Shown one piece after another: positions 13,504-24,558 of a DNA stretch of 64,000 bases. This DNA is from Saururus chinensis (taxonomy: Eukaryota > Streptophyta > Magnoliopsida > Piperales > Saururaceae): NCBI GenBank assembly GCA_035235625.1, contig CP141144.1:31245014-31309013 (forward strand), given 5' to 3'. The position numbers and the translations under genes are program-made. Positions within the stretch are counted from its first letter, which is position 1. Every line of letters begins with the position of its first letter. The notes under the pieces are model-generated. The model did not search any database. It was not told the origin of the DNA and was given only the letters and a program-made list of their open reading frames with translations.

Positions 13504-13687
13504 TACTCCCTCCGTTCTACAATCAAAAGGAAAATGATATTCCTACTTTCTCTACACTAAAAGTCCACTCGAGTCTTTGATTAGACCGAAAAAAGTAAAT
13601 CCTTATATTGTCAAGTTAACTCACTTTCTTTATCCAATCAAAGGTTTGAGTAAGCTTTTAATGTAGAGAAAGTAGAATAAGAATATC
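13504..13687. mobile_element. Stowaway-like MITE (hairpin)
   Basis: It begins TACTCCCTCCGTTC, the end sequence typical of plant Stowaway (Tc1/Mariner) MITEs, including the TA target. The body folds on itself: GATATTCCTACTTTCTCTAC at 13536 pairs with GTAGAGAAAGTAGAATAAGA and what follows, up to 13687, and an inner ACTCGAGTCTTTGATT pairs with AATCAAAGGTTTGAG. A clean ACGGAGGGAGTA right end is not visible, so that end is mutated or lost. Confidence 0.6.
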
Positions 13688-13824
13688 AGCTTCTTATTCA
13701 AAAGCATCATGACAAAAATAGGTAACATATTAAGGTATAATAAGACTTCTATGTCAAAAATTTATTGCACCCTTTCACATTAATAATACTATATAAATTA
13801 TTGTAATTATAAATAGGATAAGGA

Positions 13825-13976
13825 TTAATTAGTTAAGTTTGGGTATGTTTCCCTCCAAATATATTGAAGGAAGGTAAACCTTAAACCATAAACTCTAAAC
13901 TTAATTAGCTAAGTTTGGGTATGTTTCCCTCCAAATATATAGAAGGAAGGTAAATCTAAAACAATAAACTCTAAAC
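13825..13976. repeat. Tandem duplication, 76-bp unit
   Basis: Two adjacent units start at 13825 and 13901. Both read TTAATTAG(T/C)TAAGTTTGGG, then TATGTTTCCCTCCAAATATA, and end with an AAACTCTAAACTT segment. They differ at only a few positions, so the duplication is fairly recent. Confidence 0.8.
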
Positions 13977-15156
13977 TTTAAAACCTATGTGACAATTAGT
14001 TATATCGTTGTTAAGACATGATGTTCTTGGATCATCTAGACCCCTTCATTTTTCATCTAGTGTTGTGAGGGAGGATTTTGTTGGTCTATCCTTATTTTGT
14101 AGTAAGTAAACTTTATTTACCAAAACAATCTAGGTCATTGTCATAGGGTGAGAAGTGTTTTTAATGCTCCACTCTCATAATGAGCCCAATGTAAGAATCA
14201 CATGATAACCTTTTACCCATGAGATCAACGACACATACGCGTGCACATTAGTGTCAGTGATACTGATACTAACGTGTGTCAGTGATATTTGTACTAATGT
14301 GTGCCAATATGTGCACCATCAATCTCAAATATTAAAGGCTCATATGCATTTATTACGTTGGGCACATTGACAAAGGGAAGCATAAAAAACTGTTCCAAAA
14401 GGGTGTTGGCACCTACTCTTAAGGATCAACCTCAAAGTTTACCTGGGAACAAAAATTAAAAGTCTACAAACAAGCACCGGACAAGATCCAATGAAACGCA
14501 GTGCAAGCTGTGTGTCTAGAGCCAAAGCGGTGGTGTTCTATTTCTCCAATCCATTCATTGTCATTTGAGGAGTGCTAAAACCGCTCGGGTCCACCCCATC
14601 AATGCAAGCGCCCCAAGTTGTTGCAATCTTAGCATTTTCATTGCTTGGTTTTTTTGTTAATTTTGTTATTTCTCCCATGTCTAACTAGACAAAAAAAATT
14701 GCGCCACCAAAAAACTCCAACATTCTAGGTTATGAAATTTCTGAGAAGTGGTCTAAATAGAAGAAAACGATCTCCACTACAGGAATTTCCACGTGCTCCC
14801 TGATCACCATACAGATAAGAAATGAGCTGTATACAAGGCACAGAATCAGGTTCTGAACACGATCAATTTTGCAAGTGTTCCAGCATTAACTCAGTTTTGC
14901 TTTTGTTTTGGCTACAGCATTTCAACCAAGCGGCCATCTATGCAATGAGCAAATTAGTAATTATCGTTGCACTTACAAAGTAAACAGTCAAAAATACAGT
15001 GAGCTGTTTAGTCTAATATCCAACTTGGCATGCATTGATTGGGCACTCCCACCACAATTGGTGGGAGTGCACACACAGCTGATCTGAGCCCGTTAAAGTA
15101 AAGAATAGTGAAAATGAAAATGGTTTTAACAAAGAAAAAACAGAAGAGTTGAGAAA
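13977..15156. other. Non-coding stretch downstream of the Rho_N gene
   Basis: No gene is seen. At 14220-14330 there is a cluster of ACTAATGTGTG/CACACGTTAGT-type repeats on both strands. The last few hundred bases before 15157 are probably the 3' UTR of the minus-strand gene. Confidence 0.4.
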
Positions 15157-18080
15157 CTATGATAGAGATAAGCCTTTCAACAGTTCAACTAGCTCTCTTT
15201 TTTTCAGTTTAGAATACCCCTTCAACCCTTTCGACTTTGCAAGTTCTTTTAGCTCCAGAATCTTCATTTTCTCGAGTGTTTGTAACTCCAAGCCATTGTT
15301 CTCTTCAACAGAGAATGATGACCTTTTATTAGTCTCCCTACTAACTGTTTCTTTCAATGCCACCAGAATGGGCGATCTTTTGACAAAATTTGAAACAGGT
15401 CTTGACAATAAGAGGTTGCTCTTGGGCAGATGTTGATCCTCCATGGATGCATCTTTCCGGGCTGAACTTCTCCGTGGTAAGATTCTGTCTACTTGTCGCT
15501 TCACTCCTTTCCCTATGGTTTCACTAAAAATAGTATAAAAAAGGTGCAGGTGAACATAAAAGTAAGACATGCGACCATTACAAAAATCTCCCACCTCTTA
15601 CTTGCTTTGTTCTCAGATGCTCGTCAAGGCCCTCCAAAACAGTATCTACTGGTGTCCTCTCTCTCTGAATTTTAGAAGTTCTCCTTTGAGTACGAGGAGA
15701 CCCCTCTTTTGCTATAGAAGATTGTATCCTCCTGAACAATGCAATTATTGCCTCTTGATTCGAGGAATCTGATGACTTACCATCAGATGATGGAGAATCC
15801 TCCCGTTCTTCATCCCGAGTTGCTTTACTGGAGGCACTCTTCCTTCGAGGAGAATGCCCCTTCCTAATTCCATCCATTCCTATACTTTGCACATGAGATT
15901 CAGCCGTACATCTTCGTGAAGCTAAAAATAATGCACCATCTGCAATCTCTGCCAAGTTCAATAAGCTGCTTCAAAAATAATCCTTCAATTGCTCATTTAC
16001 GCATCTAAACCAGTAATCGTTGTAAAGCTTTACAGAAAACCTGAGCCTTTAAATGCCAAAAAACTGATAGTGTTCTTGACTGTTTTAAACTTTGACGATA
16101 ATCATTACTGTTTATTATTTACAGTAATTTTTTTGCAAAAAGCAAGTATTGCAGCTGTGAACTGCTTGAATCAAATTGTCAATTAATTTACCATTGAAAA
16201 TGGAGTCCAATTGATAGGAGAGCATGGAAGTTGATGAATTAAAGCCAATCTTAATTCCTTGTTAATTTGAGTCGTCCAAAGATCAAAATATTTGCTAATA
16301 AGATCCTGCCCTTGCTTTGGTCTCTGCACTATCACTCATATCAACATTTACAACCTAAATGGGGGATTTCCTCCACCGACTCTCCTTCAGAATAGTTTCT
16401 GACTGTTTCATCAATCGGATGTACTTCACTTTAACTTCTGAAATTGGATGCTTTGAATTACGGGAATCTTCATTATAGGCTTCCTTGAGAATTGCTGTGC
16501 AGGATGTCTCTCAAATGCCTTGTAGAACATTTGCAGCAGTCCCAAGTGCTTTCTCAGGCACAAAAGCTTCTTCCTCTGTGAAGAATGTTCAACAAAGAGG
16601 CAGAGCAGCTCATGAAGAAAGCCCATTACTCTCTTCTCAAAAATGTCACTGCTCGGGTTCAAGTAAGAAGAGTCTAGATAAAGGGACACATAGGGTAGCC
16701 TCTGAACCTCGTCTAACCAAGTTGAAATCTTTCGTTTCAGCCTCAAGCATTTTGAAGGGCAAAACAAGAAAGCTATAATGTCGGATGCCCCAACTGACCG
16801 TCCCTCACTCTTTGCTGGATTATTTTGCATCTCAGAGACTTGCACTTCATCAAGATTGATGAGTTCTAGTCCTCAAAGCCCATCTTCTATTTCCACTATC
16901 TCAAAAATACCACAAAGATTCTCTTCAGGATTTCGCACAAAATCATCAGGTAAACCCAGATACCACTGTAGTCCTTAACAATCTTGAGAGGAAGCATCTT
17001 CTCCTTCTTCATCATAACCAATTTCTTCAACCTGCTGATAAAATCTTTTCTATAATTCATAGACCAATCGCTCTGCCATATGCAGCTCCATGGCTTCTAG
17101 GGTGAGTCAGAACCAGGGGAGATTGTACTTCTTACCAGACAATTCTTTGAATATTGATGGGTTAAGTCTGAATGAAACTAGTAACCTTGATGGGGACACC
17201 CAATTCATCTCTCCTCTTTGACATAACAGAGATTGGGAGGCAGTTACCGGGCTCCTTGATGATGCATTTTTTCAAGGAGATTACTGGTTTCAACTCATAA
17301 GATCTGTTAATGGACTCAATGCAATCATAAAAAGAATCCTTTTTCCACTTCTTCTTCACTTGCACATAAGTAGCCTTTTGCTTGTGCATAAGCAGATCAG
17401 CTGGAATAGGAAAAGATCCCATTTTAAAGTTTCTGAGGCAGGAAGATAAGCAGCGCAAGAACATACTCAGGGAAGGGTGTCCAAAAGCACTTCATATTCC
17501 TTTAAAGTTTCTTTCAAAGGTTAACACCTTTCTCAAGCTTCGTATTTAAGGAGGTCCATGAACTCAAATCACAATTTTTACATAAATTTATAACACAAGA
17601 AACAATTTTATTATGACTTACCACTTTACAGTTCATTGTTCCTCCTAACAAAACAATTCTACTTTACGCAAACATAAGATTTACACGTGTGAAAACTAAA
17701 AAACGAAAGTGTTTTGTACAGATCCTTTTCCTCCTCCTTAAACTACCTCATCCCCTTCCCCCAAAACCAACGGAAAACACTTGCACTGGTATGTGATTAA
17801 GAAAGTACAACATCTGTATCAACCAAAAGTAGAAAAGAAACAAACAAGAGTCAACCAAATTCCGCACTTCCCACATCAGCATCCAGATTACAATCACACC
17901 ATGATAAAAACAAACAAGAATGAAAAATATGCGAAAGTGAATCGTCACAAGAGATAATTAAAGGGGGGAAGCGGGGCCAATACCTTTGTGGTGGGTGAAT
18001 GTGGATTTCTCAAGGGAAAAGGTAGAGTACGTGCGGAAGCGGAGACTACACCTTGGGAGGTGAAAGACAGCCGCTTGCAT
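15157..18080 (-). CDS. Rho_N (Rho termination factor N-terminal) domain protein, probably plastid or mitochondrial
   Basis: Three coding exons on the minus strand. Exon 1 is 18080-17984: ATG, then a basic, Ser-rich N-terminus (MQAAVFHLPRCSLRFRTYST) that looks like an organelle transit peptide, ending at a GT donor. Exon 2 is 15948 to about 15602: acceptor GGCAG, then EIADGALFLASRR and a Ser/Arg/Asp-rich linker with QEAIIALFRRIQSSI. Exon 3 runs from about 15498 to the stop at 15157. The phases of exons 1 and 2 agree. The exon 2/3 junction is ambiguous: several donor/acceptor pairs between 15602-15582 and 15523-15498 keep the frame. The protein is about 261-270 aa. The last ~40 residues (KMKILELKELAKSKGLKGYS, then KLKKRELVELLKGL) are a clear Rho_N/SAP-like helix-extended-helix fold. 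In plants this domain occurs in nucleic-acid-binding proteins such as chloroplast RHON1; a role in organelle RNA handling is inference. An upstream in-frame ATG at 18242 is possible but adds a non-transit-like leader. Confidence 0.75.
16355..17464 (-). pseudogene. PORR-domain (WTF1/RPD1-type) pseudogene in the Rho_N gene's intron 1
   Basis: The minus strand encodes a recognisable plant organelle RNA recognition (PORR) protein without introns. It has an N-terminal block (KDSFYDCIESINRSYELKPV, then EPGNCLPISVMSKRRDELGV), a middle with WYLGLPDDFVRNP, and the typical C-terminal block (LPYVSLYLDSS, EKRVMGFLHELLCL, LRKHLGLLQMFYKAFERHPA). PORR proteins are nuclear-encoded and promote splicing of organelle group II introns. 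This copy is dead: there is a frameshift near 17160, in-frame stops at 17107-17109 (TGA), 17050-17052 (TAG), 16975-16977 (TAA) and 16873-16875 (TGA), and another frame change near 16430 before KYIRLMKQSE. The organelle-targeting N-terminus is not visible. It lies wholly within intron 1 of the Rho_N gene, on the same strand. Because PORR genes are usually intronless, retroposition cannot be told from segmental copying. Confidence 0.85.
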
Positions 18081-19414
18081 TTTTCTTTCTTTCTTTCGTC
18101 GTGTGTGGTTTCTGGAGATTTGGACTGAGACGGGTGGTCGACGGCAGGACTGGGCTGGGCGAGAGCTACTCAGTGGGAGGGAGAGAGAACCTTTCTCAGA
18201 GGCTTTCAAAGATCGCGATGGCTGGAGCGGGATTTTTCCCAAATGGTGTGATGGGAGAAAGATAGAAAGGGATGAGCGTCAGAACTCGGAAGAGATGAGG
18301 GTCTTAAGCTCAATTAGGATTAGGATTTCTTAAAATTAATTTAAAAAATTAATGTTGAATTTAAATTATATTTAATAAAAAAATTTATAATAAATTTGAA
18401 TGTCATGTCAAATTCAATTTTATTACACAGCTTTCTTTCCGAAACCCGGATATACACGTTTTTGATACTACGATGTTTTTAAATTTAAAATTTAAACTCT
18501 GTCAAATAAAATCTACGTAATTTTAAATTTTTAAATTAACTCTCAAATATATGACATATTTTTTTATACTCAAATTGACATAAAAAGTAATTCTTAAAAA
18601 ATAATAAAATTTATAATTTTTAAAATAGGGGCTGAGAACTGAGATCAACAGAATCACCTCAAGAGGTGATCCAATCGATTCCAGCACGAAACAACTTAGA
18701 ATCAACTTCTATGCAATTTTTTTAATTTTGTCTATATGCTACACAAAAATATAATTACGATAATTCAAGCCGAAATTGAGACGAAATCAATAAAATCTCA
18801 CAAAAATTTAATACCCAAACAGCCCCATACCTACGTTCATTTAGCCTAGCTCAGTTTCAAAAGAACATAATTATAATATTTATATATAAATTTTATATTT
18901 TATATTTTATATTTTTTATAATATATATATATACTTTTTTGTATAAAATAAGTAATCTATCACAATAAAATTAGGATATTTTTTACTTCTATAAATTAAA
19001 ACTAATTAAAATATATATAATACTTTTTCCATCCCGTGTTAATAGTTTAAGATTAAAAATCAAAAGTAATTAAAATTAGTTTATTTGATGTTTTAATTCA
19101 TAAGTTAATGTGTTAGGGGTCATAATATTTACATCTTTCTATTAATATACTTTAATTACAAAATCAAGCTCGCTTACAAGCTAAAGTAAATCAACTTGAC
19201 TCAAACTCGAAGTTAAAATTTCAAACTCAAGACAAATCAATCACAAGTTCAACTAGGGTCGGCTCATTAGCACCCTTAGATGTGTTTCAAATATGGTAAA
19301 GGTAGTGTGGCATGCATCTATCAAGGAGTGTAAAAAAAGGTTAAATTACACTGACCACAATGAGTTGTGGCACTTTATGGGTAGGCCTAGTCCGACCTTG
19401 TCTAAGAATTTAAA
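18081..19414. other. 5' region of the Rho_N gene and AT-rich spacer
   Basis: 18081-18330 is relatively GC-rich and includes the likely 5' UTR and promoter of the minus-strand Rho_N gene; no clear TATA box is visible. 18330-19414 is AT-rich, with a TATATTTTATATTTT and (TA)n tract at about 18885-18945, and has no gene. Confidence 0.4.
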
Positions 19415-19570
19415 GGGAAAATTTTTTAAATAATATTTAAAAAATAAATAATTACCAAATTAACCCACTTTGAGAAATATTTTTCAAAGTGGTGTTCAAT
19501 TTCACCACATAGGCGCCAGCCAAGCACTAGCGCATGCGTGACTTTTTTTAAAAAGAATTAAATAATTTCA
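19415..19570. repeat. Left terminal inverted repeat of the Mutator-like element
   Basis: This pairs with 24405-24558 in inverted orientation. Shared blocks in order are GGGAAAATT, AAATAATTACCAAA, TCAAAGTGGTGTT, ATTTC(A/G)CCACATAGGC and CTTTTTTTAAAAA. The left copy also has a small internal foldback (CCACTTTGAGAAATATTTTT, then CAAAGTGG). Confidence 0.85.
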
Positions 19571-19855
19571 TCCTTTGGAAAGACAAAATCATCTTTAAGC
19601 TGATTTCGTCCTTCCAAAGGACAAAATCGCTAGATAATATGATTTTGTCCTTTAGAAGGACGAAATCAGCTAAGGCACGGATTTTGTCCTTTAGAAGGAT
19701 GAAATTAGCTAAGTAAGGGCATGAATTTTGTCCTTTAGAAGGACGAAATTAGCTCTTTTAGGACGAAATCAGTGCCCTTGGTGATCTTTCCTAGTTTCTT
19801 CATTCTGACCTCAAATATGCAGAGTATAATTTTGTCCTTCTAAAGGATGAAATCT
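19566..19855. repeat. Array of ~25-bp palindromes inside the left TIR
   Basis: Six full copies and one partial copy of a palindrome with arms ATTTCGTCCTT and AAGGACGAAAT around a 2-3 bp centre. They start near 19566, 19602, 19642, 19680, 19727 and 19829, with a half copy near 19757. Some copies carry G-to-A or C-to-T changes. Several are followed by the linker CAGCTAAG/TAGCTAAG. Confidence 0.85.
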
Positions 19856-19904
19856 TATTCAAATTTTTTTTAAGGTAACTTAGAACTGACATTAACATCT
19901 GTCC

Positions 19905-20090
19905 TTGTTCATTCATTCCACACATCAAGTTTCAATTAACATTCACAATACATTAAATTTATCCACACCTGTCCCTGTTCATTCATTCCACACACATTCC
20001 ACGCATCAAGTTTCAATTAACATCCACAAAACATCAAACTTATCCACATTAATTATTATTCACATAACATTAAATCTAACATCACATGTT
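19905..20090. repeat. Short tandem repeat in the mobile-domain MULE
   Basis: Two and a partial copies of a unit of about 75-85 bp with CATTCATTCCACACATCAAG followed by TTTCAATTAAC. The plus-strand open frame here is a by-product of the repeat. It lies downstream of the stop of the minus-strand gene. Confidence 0.65.
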
Positions 20091-20136
20091 AATAAAATGT
20101 TCAGTTCAAAAGAAATATATGACAAATCTAATACAC

Positions 20137-23100
20137 TCAATCTCTTCTACTCCTACGTCCATGACCTCGACATCGACGATGTTGTACTAGCTCCTTCTAC
20201 TCCTCATGGTTTGTCTGATCCTCTTGCTCATAGGCCACCTCCTCCTCATGATCCATTTACTCCAGTTCTAGCTTTGGCTCAGGCTATGGCTCTGGATCCG
20301 GCTCTGGCTCCACATAAGTAATAAATGGCTCAACATGAGCTAGCCGCTGTCATTTGTAATATAATATTGGATTTGGCTGAGGATAAGCTACATGTGGAGT
20401 AATTGGAAATGATGAACAAGGAGGAGAGCTAGGTACTACTGATGAAGATGGAATATCAGGGAATGAATCGTGCCTCAGCTGTTTCTGAGCAGCCTCGTTG
20501 GTAGGATAATGTCCATGAACATTCATAATCACCGACTGAAGTAGTGGAAGCTACGAAGGACATCATCATGTTGCCTAAGCATCGACTGACATGATGCTCA
20601 TAAGACCTCACCCGAAGTATAGGTGTTAATTACATTAGTCAAATGTACATGCGTACATTGCGCTAAACGAAGCTATAAAAAAATAAACTAAAAGTCAGAT
20701 AAATAATAAATGAGAAAGAAGATAATATTATTATATAATTAACAAAGATATACTTACCAAAGCTACCTCAAATGCACCCCTAGGTTGATATGTCATCTCC
20801 TCTACATCATCGCGTGGTAAAATAAATTGTTGCGTAATCGATAAATACCACTGTATATATGGGCTATGAGCATCTCGGGATGTTGTAGCCATCTTCCCTC
20901 GGATAATAGTGGCTCTTCTATTATCCTATCGAGCGATATATGCTTGTATAGCCCAGTTGGTAAGATGACGGCCTTGTCGAGTGACGCGATGGATAAACTC
21001 AACGGTACGAGGTGGGACCTCTTGCTCCAAGTTAAACTGGAGCATCATCCGATCTGGCACATACATCTCACTAATCTCGAAACAGATAAGTGGCATTCGT
21101 GAGAGCCACACATCACGACCCTTGGTGAAGAGAGGAGGTAATATAGCCAATACCCCCAATGACAATGACTGCTAAATAACCTATACATTTTATAAAGATA
21201 ATTAAGTTTAAATTACCTTACATATCTTATAATCATTGTATAAAATTTAATAATTAAATAAAATTACATGATAAGGTTGCTGGTGGTCTAACTCTCCTCT
21301 ATACAATCGGATGACTCCTGGTGGATTTTTAGTTTTTCTCTCTCGAACATTCCACCTTAAGAGTCAAATTTAAAAAATGAGTTCAACATATGTAAATAAA
21401 ACCTTGCTAAAAAATTAAGTGTTAATAATTAATATACCCTACCTCGCTCAATGGAGCACCCTCAACTAAGTGACTCATCTCAACACTTGGTCGACCGACG
21501 TGTAAATGCTCCCACGACCATAGTTGTGTCACAAAAATATGATAAAAATTATTAAAAAAATTAAGTAATTATATGTATAAAAAATCTTTGAAGTTACGAA
21601 TTTATTTACCTGAAGAAGGGTCAGACAACCTGCAATCCTCAAGGTCATGGTCTGGCACGCTTTCCCTAACTCTCAGTATAAAAATGCAAGAGTGGCACTA
21701 CCCCATGCATATGTGCCTACCATGTCAAAGTTCGCAAGGAGGGAGAGATATGCAACATGTACATGGCTACACTTCGTGGTATCCACAAATATCATAGCCC
21801 CAAGTAAATGTAATAAATACGCCCATGCATGCTGCTCAATAACTATATTTGTGGCATCCGCTGGAACTTATAAAACTCACCTAAGAGCCATCTAAGGCTC
21901 ACTCGGCTACCACACATCACTATAGTAGGAGGAGCTTTGCTAAGGAGTAACTAATAAGTCCACATGACCTCCTCTTGTCGTGCCCATCACAGCCTGTCCA
22001 TCAATGCGAAGTCCTAAAAGAACTACCACATCCATGAGAATGATGGACATCTCCCCATAAGGTAAGTGAAACATCTGTGTCTCTCTCTTCTTCGTTTTGT
22101 TGGTCCATATCCATGGCAAAATTAACCACCGCATCTATCTGCTCATATGTGATATGTGCATAGAGTGGCTCCTCCTCGTCATAGTATGACAGCTCTTCAT
22201 CATCTACATTTATGTCATTTGCGGCAATTGCATTGTCTACTGCATCATCACCCTTGCCATCAACCATCTGTTGAGCGTTTTCTTTACCTCTGACCCCTTC
22301 TTCATTCATTTCATACTCTTCTTCACTTGCTTTGTCAATATTATCTTCACCTTCATTAGCCTCATTTACACCAACCTCTTCATCATGGACATAAGCGCCC
22401 CTACAAATGAACATCGCATATGTAATCAATTCCATATGACTTAACCCTTTCTTTAAAGCTTAAAAATGTTATATTTGTTTATGAATATGTATTTCACTTT
22501 GGATTGGATGGTCCAACATCGGTCAACACCTGTGTAGGGGTAATGAATGTCCATCGAACTTTGAATTTCATACCATGCACCACCTTGAGACATTTGAAGG
22601 CTAAATGGCTCATGTGCATGCAATGTGTACCTTCCACATTACACACAAAATTCACAATTTAGCATCCTAATTTTCATCAACAATTATAAGATTCACATCT
22701 TAATATACCTTACCTCCAATTAGGTCTACTTTCATTGTCAATAGGTGCAACCGACCTATGACATTCATTTGAAGCTACTGTCATTGATAAATTTTCTTCT
22801 TCTTCATCATCCAGTAGCATATGCATATGCCTTTCATTGTTCACATTTCTTTCAAAGCTCCTGTGAGAGCTCCTGTGTGAACTATTTTGCCTTTCACTAG
22901 GCACTCGGGCCTCTTTTTCAAGAAATAACTTGAAACAAACTATGTGAGGCGAATGGTGAAACATAAAACTCATTGATGCATCATAATTTATACATACTAG
23001 TGCCGATCTCGATCCATATGTTGGAATATAACTTTTTATAATAATTTTCCATCTTCTTCGATCCCACCCAACTCTGCTAGCTACTTGTACATCAAATTCA

Positions 23101-23183
23101 TCATAAGTAGACAGTTTTTTAATTAACAATCCATCTATGCATCCTTCATAGTAAAGTACAAAACTAACCATTGCTTCTGCCAT
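20137..23183 (-). pseudogene. Decayed MULE gene: MuDR-N-terminus-like region plus plant mobile domain (PMD)
   Basis: A multi-exon minus-strand gene in the Mutator-like element. 23183-22710 starts MAEAMVSFVLYYEGCIDG and resembles the N-terminal domain of MuDR-type proteins. About 22435-22130 is an acidic linker. The PMD follows: FHLPYGEMSIILMDVVVLLG (near 22070), WAYLLHLLGAMIFVDTTKCS and FDMVGTYAWGSATLAFLY (about 21820-21680), then short exons with TQLWSWEHLHVGRPSVEM (about 21525-21450) and NPPGVIRLYRGELDHQQPYH (about 21345-21270), then RMPLICFEISEMYVPDRMML (about 21165-20760). The tail has Glu/Pro repeats and ends RGHGRRSRRD with a stop at 20137. PMD is found in MAIN/MAIL1-type silencing proteins and in transposons. 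It is broken: a stop replaces the expected residue after LAFLY, the frame changes near 20940 and 21900, and there are stops in the tail. Exon limits are approximate. Confidence 0.7.
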
Positions 23184-24244
23184 CTCTATTCACTTAATTC
23201 ATAAACAATAAATTACATGAATAATGCATTCATCAATTTCCTTAAAATAACTACTTTACTTAACAAAACATGAGATTAATAGAATTTAATCTAAAAACCA
23301 GCAGTAAATAAATAAAGAGAACATGCACGAAACTTTTTCCTTTTTCCTTTCTAGTTTTAAATAAAAATGATATCACATCTATAATCATTACAACTGATTA
23401 AGAAGCAACAAAATCAGCACATATGTTCTATTCTACAAGTGACACAGAAAAATCCATAATCCTTTTCAAAAGGGTGGCATCACAATAGAAAAAGAACTCA
23501 CCAGTTATAAATATCAGCCAAAAGGCAGCTGCAACACCAAAATATAAAATACTAAACTACACATTTCACTCTGATTATCGATCGATCAAAAGTAAGCAAT
23601 GTTCTCAACAAATTCAACCAATTTTCTATCTTAAAAAAAAAAAAAAAACCCAGCAATTATTAACTAAATCACCATTTCAAAGAAAACCCACAAGAACCCA
23701 GCTTCCATTCTACTAATTGAACCCAAAAACGCCCAAAACACATTGAGATTCAAATGACTTACAATGCCAAGAGGCAGACACTCCATGAATATCATGCAAA
23801 TTACAGGAAAAAAATCACATACTTGAGAGCTAGCTAACTGAGCCTGGGACTTGCCCGAATATATGCCTAACAGTCGGAATTTCCTCCTAAACGTTAGAAT
23901 CAAAGCTCCTGAACATTAGAATCAAATAATCTAAATGAAATCTACTATAAACATCAAATTTTCCTCCTAAACATTTGAATCACAGTTACAAAAAATAAAT
24001 TTATCACCTGGATATGAGGGAACATGGCGGATTTGAGTGTTCCAGTGAAAGGGATCGCGATGGACGGATCTGGGTGGAATTGGCTATGGCGGAGTTGGCC
24101 AAAAAGAGGATGGCAATAGTAGATTCACACAAAAGGTGAACGATAGTGGTGAATTTCGGCGAAAGGGCACGACGAAGGCATTTTCGGCGAAAGGGCACAT
24201 CGAAGTCAGGACAAATTAGAATGTGTGGGTGGGATACAAGGAAT

Positions 24245-24425
24245 GGATTTCGTCCTTTAGTAGGACGAAATCAACTTAGTGCCTCTGACCTTCGACTTTC
24301 GCCTGTAGGAGAAGTGTGACATTTTCATCATTTGGAAGGGCAAAATCGCCTTAAGCTGATTTTGTCATTCCAAAAAATGAAATCGTTAGAAATAAGGATT
24401 TCATCATTTAGAACAATGGGACAAA
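24245..24425. repeat. Palindrome array inside the right TIR
   Basis: One clear copy of the CGTCC-type palindrome at 24246-24272 (TTTCGTCCTTTAGTAGGACG) and two more degraded ones at about 24330-24425. It mirrors the larger array at the left end. Confidence 0.7.
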
Positions 24426-24558
24426 ATTAGTTAATTTTTTTTAAAAAAAGCCACACAGGTGCCTGTACTTGGTGCCTATGTGGCGAAATTCAACACCACT
24501 TTGAGAAGCTTATTTTGGTAATTATTTATTTTTAAATTATTATTTAAATAATTTTCCC
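24405..24558. repeat. Right terminal inverted repeat of the Mutator-like element
   Basis: The reverse complement starts GGGAAAATTATTTAAATAAT and follows the left TIR through the shared TTACCAAA, AAAGTGGTGTT and CCACATAGGC blocks. Confidence 0.85.

Larger units (their letters stand above)
19415..24558 (-). mobile_element. Mutator-like (MULE-type) element carrying a plant mobile domain gene
   Basis: A 5144-bp element bounded by long inverted repeats. The left end, GGGAAAATTTTTTAAATAAT, matches the reverse complement of the right end, GGGAAAATTATTTAAATAAT. The match continues for about 150 bp through ATAAATAATTACCAAA, TCAAAGTGGTGTT and CCACATAGGC. Long TIRs and a gene with a MuDR-N-terminus-like region fit Mutator-like elements. 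No transposase catalytic core is seen, so the copy is non-autonomous. Flanks are AT-rich and I see no convincing 9-bp target duplication. It contains one decayed minus-strand gene (20137-23183) and arrays of small palindromes inside both TIRs. Confidence 0.75.
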
